Assembly: GCA_973895155.1 (NCBI GenBank)
Contig: OZ316898.1
Coordinates: 21,452,001 to 21,516,000, forward strand
Source of the DNA: Marsupella aquatica
Taxonomy: Eukaryota > Marchantiophyta
DNA length: 64,000 nt
Direction: 5' to 3'
A program made the translations under genes and the position numbers. The notes under the pieces are model-generated. The model was not told the origin of the DNA. It saw nothing but the letters and a program-made list of their open reading frames with translations, and made no database searches. Shown here piece after piece: positions 34,936 to 46,287 of the stretch (position 1 is its first letter; each line of letters opens with the position of its first letter).

Positions 34936-35933
34936 GTAAGAAGCGGAAGTTGGATTTTCTTTCTGCTGCTTCGATTGATGCTACTTCATCCCGATCTCAA
35001 TACGAGTCTACGGCAAAAATATCTGCATGCCCACCTTCCGTACCATCACCTACTACCTCTGTCTATGCGTCCCTAGCACCTACTGCTGAGCTTCCGAAGC
35101 TTCCGGCCGCGAGTGTGTCATTGAAGAAGGAAGAGGAGGATGAGAATTTTAGGCGGAAGTTCACTTTGTTCAGGCAAGAAGCTTCCCGATTTGAGATGCC
35201 GATCTTGGAGTTTTGGCGCTACTATTACCATCGTGTTTTAGAGATTTCTGTGTTGCTCAACATTGTTCCCGGTGGTTCGGTCACCCTCGAGCATTGCGAT
35301 CTGGAGAGATACTGGACATTATGTAAACAATATCAACCTCTACTCGCTTTTATGTTGCTGTACGGTGATCTGTCCGTGGTAAAGGTTGAGGCTGCCTTTG
35401 CCTACTTTGGCAACTTGCCTTTGTACTCGCTGCAATTCATTGTTGAATTCTTGGAGCAGACCAATGCCCAGGCTACTGTCGTCATTCCTACTGGCCCTGT
35501 GCATTCGGTTTCACCTCAGCTGTCTGCTACGGAGAAGCATACCATATGGGGTACTATTGCTGCTCAACGCAGGCTAGCACACTGCGAGCACTACAGGAAC
35601 ACTATGGAGTACCTTAGCCCTTTTGTCGAGACTTGGAAGGACGAACATAAATTTCGCACAGCTTACCCCTCTTATCATTATCATTCCTGTTCACGCATTG
35701 ATTTGATCCGAATCTGGATGGAAGCTGCTCGAGTACATCGGATGTTCACAGAAAATGAGTTGCCAGATCTGAACCGCAACAGGCAGATTTGTTCCTTACC
35801 GTTTGCTGCTCACTATCCTGCCGTCCATGGCTTGGTGGAGAAATGCCTGGTCGAAAACTCGTTCGCTTCCCCTTCGTTCGATACCTTTGAGTCAGGCACC
35901 GCTGTTGTTGGATTCGATGCTGATGCGGTGTAG
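34896..35933 (+). CDS. Second, overlapping frame of the same locus (345 codons)
   Basis: The -1 frame opens at 34896 inside the end of the first frame and runs to TAG 35933. It has no early ATG. Its start region reads GKKRKLDFLS at 34935, a KKRK nuclear-localisation-like motif, which argues that it is meant to be translated as part of the upstream protein. A Ser/Pro/Thr-rich stretch follows, then a globular Tyr/Trp/His-rich domain (FWRYYYHRVLEISVLLNIVP, LERYWTLCKQYQPLLAFMLLYGD, HEHYRNTMEYLSPF-like). Either the locus has a one-base frameshift mutation, or the join is made by splicing or ribosomal frameshift. No X-XXY-YYZ slip site is visible in the overlap, which favours mutation. Confidence 0.6.
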   Translation, partial: PAQGLDAYGSEDLGKKRKLDFLSAASIDATSSRSQYESTAKISACPPSVPSPTTSVYASLAPTAELPKLPAASVSLKKEEEDENFRRKFTLFRQEASRFEMPILEFWRYYYHRVLEISVLLNIVPGGSVTLEHCDLERYWTLCKQYQPLLAFMLLYGDLSVVKVEAAFAYFGNLPLYSLQFIVEFLEQTNAQATVVIPTGPVHSVSPQLSATEKHTIWGTIAAQRRLAHCEHYRNTMEYLSPFVETWKDEHKFRTAYPSYHYHSCSRIDLIRIWMEAARVHRMFTENELPDLNRNRQICSLPFAAHYPAVHGLVEKCLVENSFASPSFDTFESGTAVVGFDADAV

Positions 35934-36267
35934 TTCCATGGCAATCTTCATGCTCTGGTTTTTACTCGAATTCAACATTTTTTTGCATCCAGACATATTT
36001 TCATGTAGTTTTATATGACTGTACTGTACTTATGTAGTTCATTCCTCATAGTTACGAGAATTTAGTTTTCCTCGGTGTGTCCTTCCGGATCACGCTTTCC
36101 TCACATACTCCTTGTGGGACGTCAGAGTGCTATACCAGTGAGTCCTACACTTTTGTAATTGTGCAACTTCTCGACCATGTAGGTCACTTCTTTTTGTAGA
36201 ATGATGTATGTACTCGCAAGAATCAGGCGATTTTCCCGTTGCCTCTATGATTCGAATATGGTTTGGA

Positions 36268-36273
36268 AATAAA
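36268..36273 (+). terminator. Poly(A) signal AATAAA
   Basis: First canonical hexamer after the stop at 35933, about 335 bp downstream, in a T/G-rich region. Plausible 3' end of the gene. Confidence 0.5.
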
Positions 36274-36534
36274 AACCTCAGTCTTTGTTTTCATTTGCCA
36301 TACATTAATGAGATGTTATTTTGCACGTTGGTTATGACTAGACGAATATATTATGATGTCTAGAGTGCAGTGCATGTGTGATGGGTATGAATAGTGTGTC
36401 AGTGATGAGGATGAGGGTTTCCAATTTACTTGTACGAGTAATGTGTTCTGTAGCTCCTTTGGGGTCAAGTGATTATTGACGGGTAACCTCTACAGCCGGT
36501 TCCCATCTGGAATCAAAAAGAGTACTGAGTGGCA

Positions 36535-36760
36535 CTAGAGGCGTCGGAACCCCACTCTTTGGGGATTGTGTGTGTAAATTCTGCGGGGACCAAAAAAGAC
36601 TATATGTGTAGCTAGAGGGGGGCGGCCTCTGAACCCCACTTTTGGGGATGATGTGTGTTCAAAAGCTTGGGGTGAGTTTCGAACCCGGCATCTGAGGTGG
36701 CCCACATTCTTTCCCTCTACCAGTAGCCCAGGGATTGCAGGATCAGGGTTTTTAGACTCT
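36535..36760 (-). mobile_element. tRNA-derived SINE, family A copy 1
   Basis: On the minus strand box A TGGTAGAGGG (36722-36713) and box B GGGTTCGAAA (36686-36677) are about 36 bp apart as in tRNA genes. They are followed by CTCACCCC and a GGGGTTC hairpin-like repeat near the 3' side. A related copy lies at 44565-44700. Confidence 0.7.
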
Positions 36761-37740
36761 TTGAACCTCTTAGGTTCTCCGCCAAGGTTGTCAAGGTGAT
36801 CTTTCATTTTTAGGGGCTTTAGGCTGCTGCCACGTTAGCCTTTGTGGCCTTGATTATATCTCATTAAAACTAGATTGTATTTATACATACGGTCTTTAAG
36901 ATTTTTTCCTCGGGGTTTGCCCTGTGCAAGTTACAACTTCAGATCTTAACACGGTCGTGATGCATTAGGTCTTGCTAAAGTCTGTTTAATCAATGTTTCG
37001 TTCCTTAACAAACAGCTAAAGACCTGGGTACATTGTGACACCAACAAACATGCACCCAAATGACACTCCGCAATCATAAAATGACAACAGAGTGACACAT
37101 TTGGAATACCAACACTTTCACGACAATCACACGACCAAGGGCACGACCACGGGCACGGCCAATGGACCCCACCCAATTGGTTCTCCCATTTCCTTGACAT
37201 TACTTGGAATTATATTTTCTACCCCAAAGCTCATAGTGTCTCTTGCTCATAAGATAATGATTTTTCTTTGCATACACTTCTATTTGCTATTTGCCCAAGT
37301 TCAATTTTGTGTCTCTTCTCTAGCTCTGAGAGTATTTTCTGTCTTGCCTCGACACCATTACACCTTGGCCTGGGCCTGGCCTCTCACCCCAACTCCAACC
37401 GCAAGTATTCTTGCATTGGACTCCCCTTTTTTGTGGGGTCCAAGCTCTCCTCTCCCTCCCTTTGCCCCATGGAATGACAATCTATCTTTTGACTCTTTGT
37501 TCCGCTTGCAACAGCCTTCCTGATAACTACAAGTGGAGGGGGAGAGGAGGAAATGGAAGAGGTGGAGCAAGAATGAGGTAGAACAGGGAAGGGAGGAGGG
37601 CTATAATAATTGAAAAAATAGACATAAATTAAGTGAAAATCCCCTTTCCCATCCACTGAAAGGTTTCTTGCTCCTTATTTGGATTTCAAACTTCAATTTT
37701 ATTTTCGAATTCCTTGAAGTTTCTCATTCCTGACCCCCCC
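36761..37740. other. No gene seen
   Basis: Pyrimidine-rich in places (37380-37470). The 143-codon plus frame at 37092-37523 is Pro/Ser/Leu low complexity without motifs. Confidence 0.35.
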
Positions 37741-37853
37741 TGCTGACCTCACATCCCAATCACAAACCATGTTTGCCTCACCTCAACATCTTGCCCTCAC
37801 CTCAAAATCTTGCCCTCACTCGAAATGTTTCGTGCAACGCGCGGGCATGGGGC
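37741..37853 (+). mobile_element. Eroded Helitron 3' end, plus orientation
   Basis: A few CCTCAACATCTTG-type minisatellite units are followed by TTTCGTGCAACGCGCGGGCA and GGGGCTTG, then T. The hairpin core and spacing match the Helitron 3' ends of H1 and H2 in opposite orientation, with CTTG in place of CTRR. Confidence 0.5.
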
Positions 37854-38487
37854 TTGTATCCCATAAAGGGATACCCCTGGTCCTTAACTTTATACGTCCC
37901 GTAGAGGGTGGAGGGTGTATAGACTGTATGAGCACGGTGCATTTATTTTGACAGGGACATCCAATCCAGATTCCAGCCTGGACTACAAGCTTAGTCGTGC
38001 TAATAATGTAGAACAGTCATAGTTATTGTGCCTATCATTGTGTCCGTATAGTCGTAGTTATTGCTATCATTGTACAGTTGGATGTCCCTTTACTGCGCAC
38101 TATACGTGTCAGTAGTTAAAAATACCGCGAACAGGATCCAGCCGTCCAAGGCTACGATCTACAGCAGTAGTAGTGGCAAATCCTCCAGGCTGGCCACTTG
38201 GGGCGTCACTTGACTTATTCAGGGAGACGCTTCCCTCATTCCCTGCTTTGTCTTTCAAATATGCACCTCGATTTTCCCCCGCATCCCACCGGAATGCTCT
38301 CCCCATTTCAGTTCCAGGCCAGCCCCGTTTTTGGGTTCCGGTTCAGTTTTGAGGAGGGCACAGATTTTGTTAGTACATTCCAATGCTCGACTGTTCTAAC
38401 CTATTCAAAAATAATGTAAAACTAGCTATTTTAAATAATTCTAAAATTTTAAAAGTCAATGAGCATTGAGAATTGATGCCATAAGTA
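37854..38487. other. No gene seen
   Basis: Short frames only. GTCCGTATAGTCGTAGTTATTG-like direct repeats of 10-20 bp occur near 37990-38080. Confidence 0.35.
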
Positions 38488-38600
38488 GTGTTTGACCTAG
38501 TGGTATTGGAGCTCAGTTGAGACTACAAGGTGGTGTGTTCAAGGCACATAACGTGCATGGAAAGGTCTAATTGTACTTGAAAATGGAAATGGTAAAATGA
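38488..38600 (+). mobile_element. tRNA-derived SINE-like sequence
   Basis: Box A TGACCTAGTGG (38493) and box B GTGTTCAAGGC (38535) are spaced as in a tRNA promoter. Flanking termini not resolved. Confidence 0.5.
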
Positions 38601-38737
38601 GATATATATGGGGAGTTCAAGTAATGTGGAGATAGAAAAAATGGGGGAGAGCATTCCGGTGGGATGTGGGGGACAATCGAGGTGCATAATTGAATGACAA
38701 AGCAGGGAAAGTGTCGCCCTGCATCTTTTGACTGGGG

Positions 38738-38998
38738 GTGAGTGAAATAGTGCGGGTGAAAATAGGGGGGAGGAGCCGGAAGCCTAAGGCAGAAGCGCCT
38801 CCAAGGCATGGTCCGATTGCGTTTAGTTTGGCGGCTGTCCGGGCAGAATTGCAAAGGGCCAAAGCCACCATAGCCGATCATGAGGCTCGAGCGGAAGGGC
38901 TACTGGTTAACCTTGAGAAAGTGTCCGGCCTTGTTGCCGTGCTGAAGGAAAGTGTGGGACCGGGGCCGCTGTACAGTGCCCGTAAATTGGGCGTTTAG
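38738..38998 (+). pseudogene. Fragment of a coiled-coil gene
   Basis: An 86-codon frame: basic N-terminus (GGRSRKPKAE), then a helical stretch (AAVRAELQRAKATIADHEARA, VNLEKVSGLVAVLKES), ending TAG. It looks like the terminal part of a coiled-coil protein of the kind found elsewhere here. It is followed within 200 bp by a dispersed block (39155-39305) that also follows the coiled-coil exon at 51.1 kb. Too short to call functional. Confidence 0.4.
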
Positions 38999-39154
38999 GG
39001 TAATCTCTGCGAGTCCGATAACAAGTTCTCCGAGGATTGAACATATGCTGTAGGGTTTAGGGTTTAGGTGAACCTGAACTTGACGACAGACAGACTGTAG
39101 ACGTCAGAGTATGTGTCTCCTAGACGCCAGCCACGGGGCTTAGCACTATATTTA

Positions 39155-39305
39155 GTTCACAGAAGCACATGTTTGCTCTACACTACTGTCGTGTGAGTGG
39201 CTGCCCCTTGGGCACACATCCATCAGGATTTGTTTTGGCACATTTTTACTCTTCGGACAGTTTTCATAACTGATGTGATTCACACACCCTAAACAGAACG
39301 AAAGC
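39155..39305 (+). repeat. Dispersed block D, copy 1
   Basis: CTACTGTCGTGTGAGTGGCT through TGATGTGATTCACACACCCT matches 40370-40500 and 51545-51680. It ends directly before the MITE insertion site. Confidence 0.8.
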
Positions 39306-39344
39306 GGAGAGCAAGTTTTCAAATTCCATCTGTTTGTAACGGCC

Positions 39345-39936
39345 GAGTAAAGTTACATCATCAGTTATCAATGTTTTCCATCAGTCGACCTGATATTAGT
39401 CGCCACGTCATCTTAGAGAGGCCGCCAAGTTGGGGTGCAGAAAAAAAATGCGAAAAAAAAAACTTTTGCGCATCTCAGCTAGGGCAGCTGAGATTGACTC
39501 AATCTCAACTGACCTCGCCGAGATTGGCGTAAGGCCAAAAAAAATGAAAAAAATTAATTAATTTTGTTTCCAAAAATTCTCAAAAAAAAAAATTCCCCAA
39601 AAATATTTTTTTCACTATGGGTGTCCGTACCGTACGGACATCGGACTATCTCGGCGGGTCTCGCCGAGATGCGATAGTCCGATGTCCGTACGGTACAGAC
39701 ACCGAATTTTGTCGGAATTTTTTTTAAGATTTTGTTTTTTTGAGAATTTTTGAAAAAAAAATTTTAATTTTTTTTCTTCATTTTTTTTGTCCTTACGCCG
39801 ATCTCGGCGAGGTCAGCTGAGATGCGCGAAAGTGCGAAGGCCCTATCTCAGCTGCTCAGCTGAGATTCAGAAATTTCAAGGCGACCAAACTGATATCAGT
39901 TATCAGCCACTGATAACTGATGATCCTCGCTACCCC
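39345..39936. mobile_element. Mutator-type foldback MITE with 9-bp TSD (copy 2)
   Basis: A 592-bp element flanked by GTAACGGCC at 39336-39344 and 39937-39945. It has the same ends and subterminal repeats as 11865-12368. Nearly the whole element folds on itself: an outer stem from CTGATA motifs, a middle stem from CTCGGCGAGGTCAGCTGAGA and its complement, and an inner stem from GTGTCCGTACCGTACGGACA with its mirror. Non-coding. Confidence 0.92.
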
Positions 39937-40224
39937 GTAACGGCCCACAATTTCAGGTTATGGGTCAGGTTATTGGCCAGTCAAGTATTTGCACTGTTTA
40001 TCCTTGCGGTATGGCATGCTCGGAAGTTTCATGTTTGGAGTTAGGTGTTCCAGTTTAGGATCTGCCCAAACAATCTTTGAGCTACGTCCCCAATGACTGT
40101 CATGCCCAAATTATGACATAATTCATGAACAGAGTTCATCGCATCACGAATGCAATGTACCCCAAAGAAACTAAACGACGTCACGCGGACTATCAGTTTG
40201 GTGTAATCTGATTTTTGTAGGACA

Positions 40225-40500
40225 CATTGATCCGAATGCATATTCTCCCACAATGTTCAAATTCACCGTGTCGGAAAGTGTGGTGCACAACTCTAGCTGT
40301 ATAGCGACACGAAATGAACTAGTGGCACAGATTGTCATTTTTTCGTGTTATTTGTGTTTTGTCCTGTTCTCTCTAAACTATTGTCGTGTGAGTGGCTGCC
40401 CTTCGGCGTGCATCCACCAGGGTTGTTCCCTGACGTATTTTCTACTTTTGGGACACTTTTCAAAACTGATGTGATTTACACACCCTAAACTGAATGAAAG
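40225..40500 (+). repeat. Dispersed block D, copy 2 (longer)
   Basis: Extends copy 1 upstream with GGAAAGTGTGGTGCACAACT and AGCGACACGAAATGAACTAG, which recur at 51740-51800. These blocks contain no coding frame and behave like the 3' or terminal part of a repetitive unit. Confidence 0.75.
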
Positions 40501-41300
40501 CGTCTCATCAAAATAATTATTGCGGAAGAAGGTCTGCTTGACAAGCCATTTTCGGCGGAATTTGTTTTGGCGGAGCTGGACGGTTGATTGTTTTTCCCTG
40601 TTTTCAGGAATAGTGCTCTTTGTTGGTATTTTACTGCAGTTCCTGTGTTCGGTGTTGCGGATGTTTAAGTTTCGGTTCGAAGTTTTGAAATTGGTCGGGC
40701 TTATGGGGGGGATCATACCCCAAACCCTACACCCTTTTGACTCTTGTTGACATCTTTGGCTCTTGAGCGTATGGTCTGTGTATTATTTGAATTCATGGGC
40801 AGAAGTAGGGCTTCACTATGATGGGAGTTGTAGTTTGAAGGTCTGGGGGTTCGGAGGGTTGTGTTCATCATCTGATGAAGTGATGGAGTTGGGATAGCGT
40901 GATGGATATGAGAAGATTTAAACCACGGGAGTCAGACGGATGGAGACAACAACAACAACATCGTGATCACAAGCCTTCTCCCTAAACTCCAATTTCAGTG
41001 AGTCGAATCGGGAAGACGTTAATTGTCGTACATCAAGGGTGGATAGGCGAGGTGAAGGAACGTTGGAATGGGGGAATGGGAGCAAACGGTTGGAGACAAC
41101 CTCTACCACTCCGTTACATTTGGGAGTTTATTCAGGACTCCAAATTTATATAGCACCTGGGGTTTTTGAAGAGCTACAACAACCAGAATAAAGTGGTTCT
41201 ATGTTTTGAGGGTGTTGTGAATATCAGGAAAGGCGAGCGGAGGAGTGGATTGACTGGACATTTTTGAACCGCCTGCGAATGCACTGTTTGTCGTAACTGT
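40501..41300. other. No gene seen
   Basis: A few short frames and an ACAACAACAACA stretch at about 40946. No motif. Confidence 0.35.
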
Positions 41301-41302
41301 GA

Positions 41303-42640
41303 TTGACGAGAATTCAATTAATACTGTTAAGGCTCTTATCGATCTTGTCTTCTCCTCTCATTATAGCCGAGCATAAAGTGCAACGTGCTAACCTGGCAAA
41401 CTTGAATGCAAAATCCTTGTTGATTGAGTATAGGCAGGTGGCTGTAAAGGCCTTCTCCCCTGATTTTGATTTGAAGAAGCCGATTGCATTCAAATACTTG
41501 GTTACATCTCAAATTGCTAAAGCAAATCAACTTCGTTTGTGCATTTTGGATTGGGTGTTTCGGAAGATTGGTAAAGTGACTCAAAGATTTCTGTGTAATG
41601 GGGTTTGATAAGCACCGGTTTATTGTGTTAGTGGAAACTAAACCGCGGTGTGGACATCAACCATTGCATTGTCTTTCCTCTTAGTGACACGATTGAGAAA
41701 GGTTATATCGAGTTCGATACTGTTGATAAGCAACCTCGGTGCTCACATTGCTTTTCACCAACGCACTCAGCCAGTGGATGCTTTGAAGGAGGAGATAGTG
41801 AGAAGAAAAATCACTTGATATTGAATCAAGGGGCGAGGGACAATTCTTTACGAAAGATTCAGTGTCAGGAGAGGGATCCTCAGTACGGGTCATGTAATCG
41901 GATTACAGTAACACTGGGGCAGACAGTAATCCACATGCACAGGATCATTCTGAGGCACAACCAGCGTGGAAGTCGTGGAAGTCTTCTTCTAGTCACCCCC
42001 TCCAGGTCCATTGACTCAGCGACTGCTTTGAAATTGGTTATCTCCATCACAAGCTAATCGGACTATATTCACGGAAAGAAGGATCGCTCAGAGAATAAAG
42101 AGGAGGTAGTGAAGGGGAAAGTTGTGTCTGTATCTGACAATTCGGAGCTGGAAACACTGTTGGGGTCCCGGGAGAACTTTAGGGTGGAAAATCTGGACTC
42201 ACAATCATTATCGGGAGATGCTAGGGCTACTCCTGGTGATAACCAGAAGGGTAACTACCAATTTCTTCAATCTGGCTGAAGAAGAAGATCGTATTCAAAC
42301 GGCGTATCTAAAAGATCAGGAGGTGGCTTTACAGAAGTGGCAGGTGACGAAAATCAATCGACGGAACAAACAATTGGCTCCGACAAAAAATTTGAAGAAG
42401 AAAAGTAGCGATGATAAGGTCTGCTTCATACCTCTTGGCCTCTCATATCTCATACTACAGTAGATTCTCAAGGGAGTTTTTGATCGTATTGTGGTGGAGC
42501 CGTGGTCGTTTGCAGTGGGGTTCTTGGGTAATCTCAACAAGTTTAGATGAAGCTTCACATCGTTTCACACAATGTGCAGGGTGTATGCATTATTTCTAAA
42601 GTTTGCTTAATATTCATCCATGCTTTCGTACCAGATTTGG
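41303..42640 (+). pseudogene. LINE ORF1 relic and start of ORF2
   Basis: A plus-strand frame at 41650 reads IEKGYIEFDTVDKQPRCSHC and continues to a CX2CX4HX4C zinc knuckle (CSHC...H...C). This is the arrangement of the nucleic-acid-binding ORF1 of plant LINEs, in which a strand such as EFD precedes the knuckle. The sequence upstream (41303-41608) fits the preceding domain weakly. Downstream frames are Lys/Gln-rich (KINRRNKQLAPTKNLKKK). At 42548 MKLHIVSHNVQGV resembles the first strand of the LINE apurinic endonuclease, then breaks. The RT is absent. Multiple stops; dead. Confidence 0.6.
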
Positions 42641-42980
42641 AAGGAGGCAGACTTATTTTTCTGTCCTGCTACAGATGGTCATGGGAATGGGATAACTGCA
42701 CCACAGAATAAATAATCACCACTAATAGATCTGGATTCCTTATTCACATGTAATCTCAAGACCATTGAAGATCACAAAGGGAGAATACCGTTGAAACTGA
42801 ACAAAGGGAATTTCATATTCAAAAGTTTAAAACGGAAATACATGTCATCTTCCACGGACACAGCCACGAACGGCAGCAGCTAATGTCGTCATCTTACCTA
42901 CAAACTATGGTTGGTGAAACAGATCCCTATACTGAAAAACACAGACACTTGTCGAAGCGAGCTCAAAATCCATCTTTCAT
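42641..42980. other. No gene seen
   Basis: Possibly the 3' flank of the minus-strand gene that follows. No motif. Confidence 0.3.
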
Positions 42981-44286
42981 CTAAAAAAATTCCCATGGAC
43001 CTTGCGAATAATCGGCAGGGTGTGCCACAGTTAGTGGTTGAGGTGCACTACATCCCACTGTCACAATTTCCTCGTTGACCTTCCAAGCTTCACCAGGTTC
43101 AATGTTAGGCTGCTTGTTTTTGTTGTAGACGCATCCACGGGCAAGTACAGGCTGATCGGTAATGGGGGATGTCTGCTTCGACCGCTTGCGCTTCATCATA
43201 GCAGGGGCTTGAATGGCATGGTGTCGTGACCTGACAGGTGCACACCCACCAGTGGGTTCTTCATTCCTCCATTGTTCCCTAGTTCCGTCAGTGGCTTTTG
43301 ATGTTGGGAAGTTGGTGTGGTGCGCTCGTATGCGCTCAGGGTCATTGGGTGGCAAGTAGGGCCTTTGAGCGTGGTCATACTCCTGCTCTTCGGGCCCATC
43401 AGAGTCGTCATGAATATCCATCTCGAGATGTCCCTGCACAAATGTATGTACAGGAAATCGATATGTCAGCAAATTAAGGCCTTCCGCAAGTCGTTGGGTT
43501 TCCGAAACATCAGGCTACAAATGAAATACTGGAAATGCTTGTAGACGGTACTTTCGCAACTGATTCATCATGGGTGAATGACAAAGCTCGATTTGCTTTG
43601 TATACATCATCCCTAATCTGCTGTAGCCATGACACTTTGTGCTTTCGTTTCCATATTTCATAACTTGTTTTGGCAGCGGCCCTCTCCTCCATATGTTCAT
43701 CAGAGTGCTCCCACTGCAACAGCCTTTGTTTGGCATCAATCCACAACAGCGCAAGCTGAGAGTGCTCCCTAAGACACTGTTTTGTGCCTTCGTCCATGTC
43801 CTCGAACCATTTCGATGTAATGAGGCCCAAAGCACCCAAATGGACCTTCAGGCCGAGGTCATTGAAATATGCTTGGCTGCACATTGGCTCGTCACTGCCA
43901 ATGTTTGACTCACGCCACCTTTGTACCCATTCACTGACAGTGTTACCCGTTGCGGCCTTTCGAATCAAAGCCCTTACTGTTCGACATTGCACCTCATCCA
44001 ACAAGCAATCCCAGGCAACCATGTTCATCTCTGGAATGACAGCGTGTTTCATCAGTTCTATCAAAGGAGGTGGACTGCCAAAGTCAGAGGGTGATGCCTT
44101 CATGTTATGCATGAGCTTGGCATTTTCATTGAGGCTGGTCCTAACGGAGGTCTTCCGAATGTTCCAAATATCCTTCACTCGGGCAGTGAAAGGATAATAA
44201 TGCCAGAAATATGGATTCATTGTTACCAACTTATTGAAAGACTCTCCGGAAGATAGGATACAATTGACAGTCGAGTGAGGCAGCTA
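42981..44286 (-). CDS. Unknown gene, two or more exons
   Basis: Exon 1 (44286 or upstream to about 43519 or 43552) is one open frame with a Trp-rich helical protein: ILSSGESFNKLVTMNPYFWH, VKDIWNIRKTSVRTSLNENA, VQCRTVRALIRKAATGNTVS, KWFEDMDEGTKQCLREHSQL. Exon 2 (43433-42981) starts after a clear acceptor (TTTGTGCAG) in phase 0, is acidic then basic (MDIHDDSDGPEEQEYD, MMKRKRSK) and ends TAA-side at 42981. Two phase-0 donors fit: TTT|GTAG (intron 85 nt) or AAA|GTAC (118 nt). The frame is open upstream of the first ATG (44220) to a TAG at about 44287 next to an AG, so earlier exons are likely. No family recognised. KRKR suggests a nuclear protein. Unlike its neighbours it shows no internal stops. 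Confidence 0.6.
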
Positions 44287-44564
44287 CATTCGATTTGTCA
44301 TGAAGCAGTCGACAACAACAATGCAGACCCAGAGATACATCGAGACTCTTAATACCTCCTCAACACCTCACAGAGTACCTAAGCAACACAAATTCATCAT
44401 CATTATTCACAGCGTCCGCCTTTCCCCGTACCTTGGCGCGCATTCAACATGGAGGACCTACTCATTAGTACACAAGTAGTACTCGCAAGGCAAGAGATCC
44501 CGATTCGCGATGAAAGGCAATCTCGAGGCTCATTATGAGCCTCGGGTACACACCTGCCTTTTAC

Positions 44565-44700
44565 ATATTTTTTCGAATGTTAATAGCGTGAATGATCCCC
44601 ACTTTTTGGGTGGGGTGAATGTTAAAATGCATTCTTTGATACAACCAATTCGAACCCGGGACCTCCTCATCCCTACCATTGAGTCTCTCCACAATTATAC
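44565..44700 (-). mobile_element. tRNA-derived SINE, family A copy 2
   Basis: On the minus strand, box A-like AATGGTAGGG (44680-44671) and box B GGGTTCGAAT (44657-44648), then TTCACCCCACCC and AAGTGGGGATC, matching the layout of 36535-36760. Confidence 0.65.
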
Positions 44701-44882
44701 TCGAGATTGAGTTTCGTCCTTAATAGATCCCGGGGCCAAACACTCTGAAATATTCAGATGGACACAAACAAAAGTTTGGGAGGGAGAATGAAGTGCATTA
44801 TATAGCATGTTCATCCTGGAACATGTTTTGTTTTTTCGTCTTGTATATATGTAATTCATTTAAATAGGGAGATGTAAATATA

Positions 44883-46171
44883 TCTACAACTATAATAAGG
44901 GATCCCACCTTTTTTCGTCCTTGGTCACCATACAAAAAAGCTTCTGGGCGGGAAATATCCACAGCCGTTGGATTTGATTACATGTTTTTGCTCACCATTG
45001 ATGAGAGAAATGTACACCCCTATCACGTATTTGCTTCCCGCTGCCCCATAATGCCCCCGGCCAATCCCTATGGGCTTGTATGCACTTAAAATCACATTAT
45101 GACCAAGAAAGTACAAAGTACTAAAGAGTTGAGTTGTGCACAAATTCATTTGAGAAAAAAGAGAATTCACTAAAGACTGATTGAAAAGGAAAGATAAAAC
45201 CTTTATGAGGAGAGCCAAATACATTCAAAATACTCTAAGTTCACTAAAATTAAGTTAATGCAAATGATCTACCTTGTTAAGGCACATTAAAGTCAAAATA
45301 CTTGACACAAAATATGAATGAAACAAAATCTGTAAAATTATAGCAGCTTCATAACAGTCTTGAATCCATCTAGAATGAAACTGCTATAATGGTGAATCCA
45401 TCTTCCAGTATTTTGTCTTCTTCAAACTTATTTTCTTCTGTATTTTAATTCAATGTGACTTACCAAGGTGCATCCCTTGTATACTTTAAATTTTGAATTT
45501 AATCTGGCACCCCTGTAAATTTTTCATTATTAGATATACTTTTGATCATCCACCCCCTTTAACAACGCTCACGGAAGTTCTAGCCCTTAGTCAAGAATAA
45601 ATGATCTAATTAAAGTGCACTCCTCATGTCTTTAAGTTTTACTCATGGGCTTGTGTCGTACATTTATGGTTTTAATTCATTTGAGTGTCATTTCCTAAGA
45701 TAAGTACATAAGTATCTTTACTGGTGTATAGTATGTGCAGACCCAATACCATAGACTTAAATTTTTCCTGTTCATTGTTACTTTTCTTTACATGTGTACC
45801 TTTATTCTTGTACCTTATGTGCCCAACTTTTCAATGTCACGCTTCCTAATCAATGTCCTATTTATATTTGCCACAAAAAAATAGATCACCTGTATTTCAC
45901 TAAAAAACTTAACCCTAAACCCCTTTTTAGTGAAATACATATGTTAGAGGACAACATAACTTTTCATGTTCCAGGATGAGTATGCTATTGAAACTGAAAT
46001 ACAACGAAACCGTGCAAGAAAACTGTCTGTCATCCCAAATGTCACATTCAAAGTTAATTTTCAAAGCACAAAATTCGCTGCGTTGTACGGTGGAGGACTG
46101 AAGACAAAGACCACGGTGGATGCTCTCAAGATTCCTGTAATGGTGCTCCGTACGGGGTTAATAAAGGCTAA
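44883..46171 (+). mobile_element. Probable plus-strand Helitron
   Basis: Begins TCTACAACTATAATAAGG after an A (44882). A candidate 3' end is GTGCTCCGTACGGGG...GGCTAA at 46171, followed by T, with a hairpin GTGC-TCC-GTAC like H3's GTGC-GGA-GCAC. Length about 1,289 bp. The sequence just past the 3' end also recurs at 58600, so the true end may be different. The interior contains an inverted pair of AT-rich arms (45120-45335 and 45390-45560). The 72-codon frame 45966-46184 has no motif. Confidence 0.55.
45120..45560. repeat. Inverted arms related to 54.9-57.05 kb
   Basis: 45120-45335 (GCCAAATACATTCAAAATAC, CACCTTGTTAAG-like motifs) is in one orientation, and 45390-45560 holds the reverse of the same motifs. 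The arms match the two arms at 54935-55365 and 56580-57045. Confidence 0.65.
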
Positions 46172-46287
46172 TCGCATTGATTAGCCTCGATGTTGCCTTT
46201 CGTTCTTAATTAATTGGTAGGCCACATTCCAATGTGGTAGGCCACCGTCCTAAATTAGTTACTTAAATTAGACCCTGAGGTGAGCTA

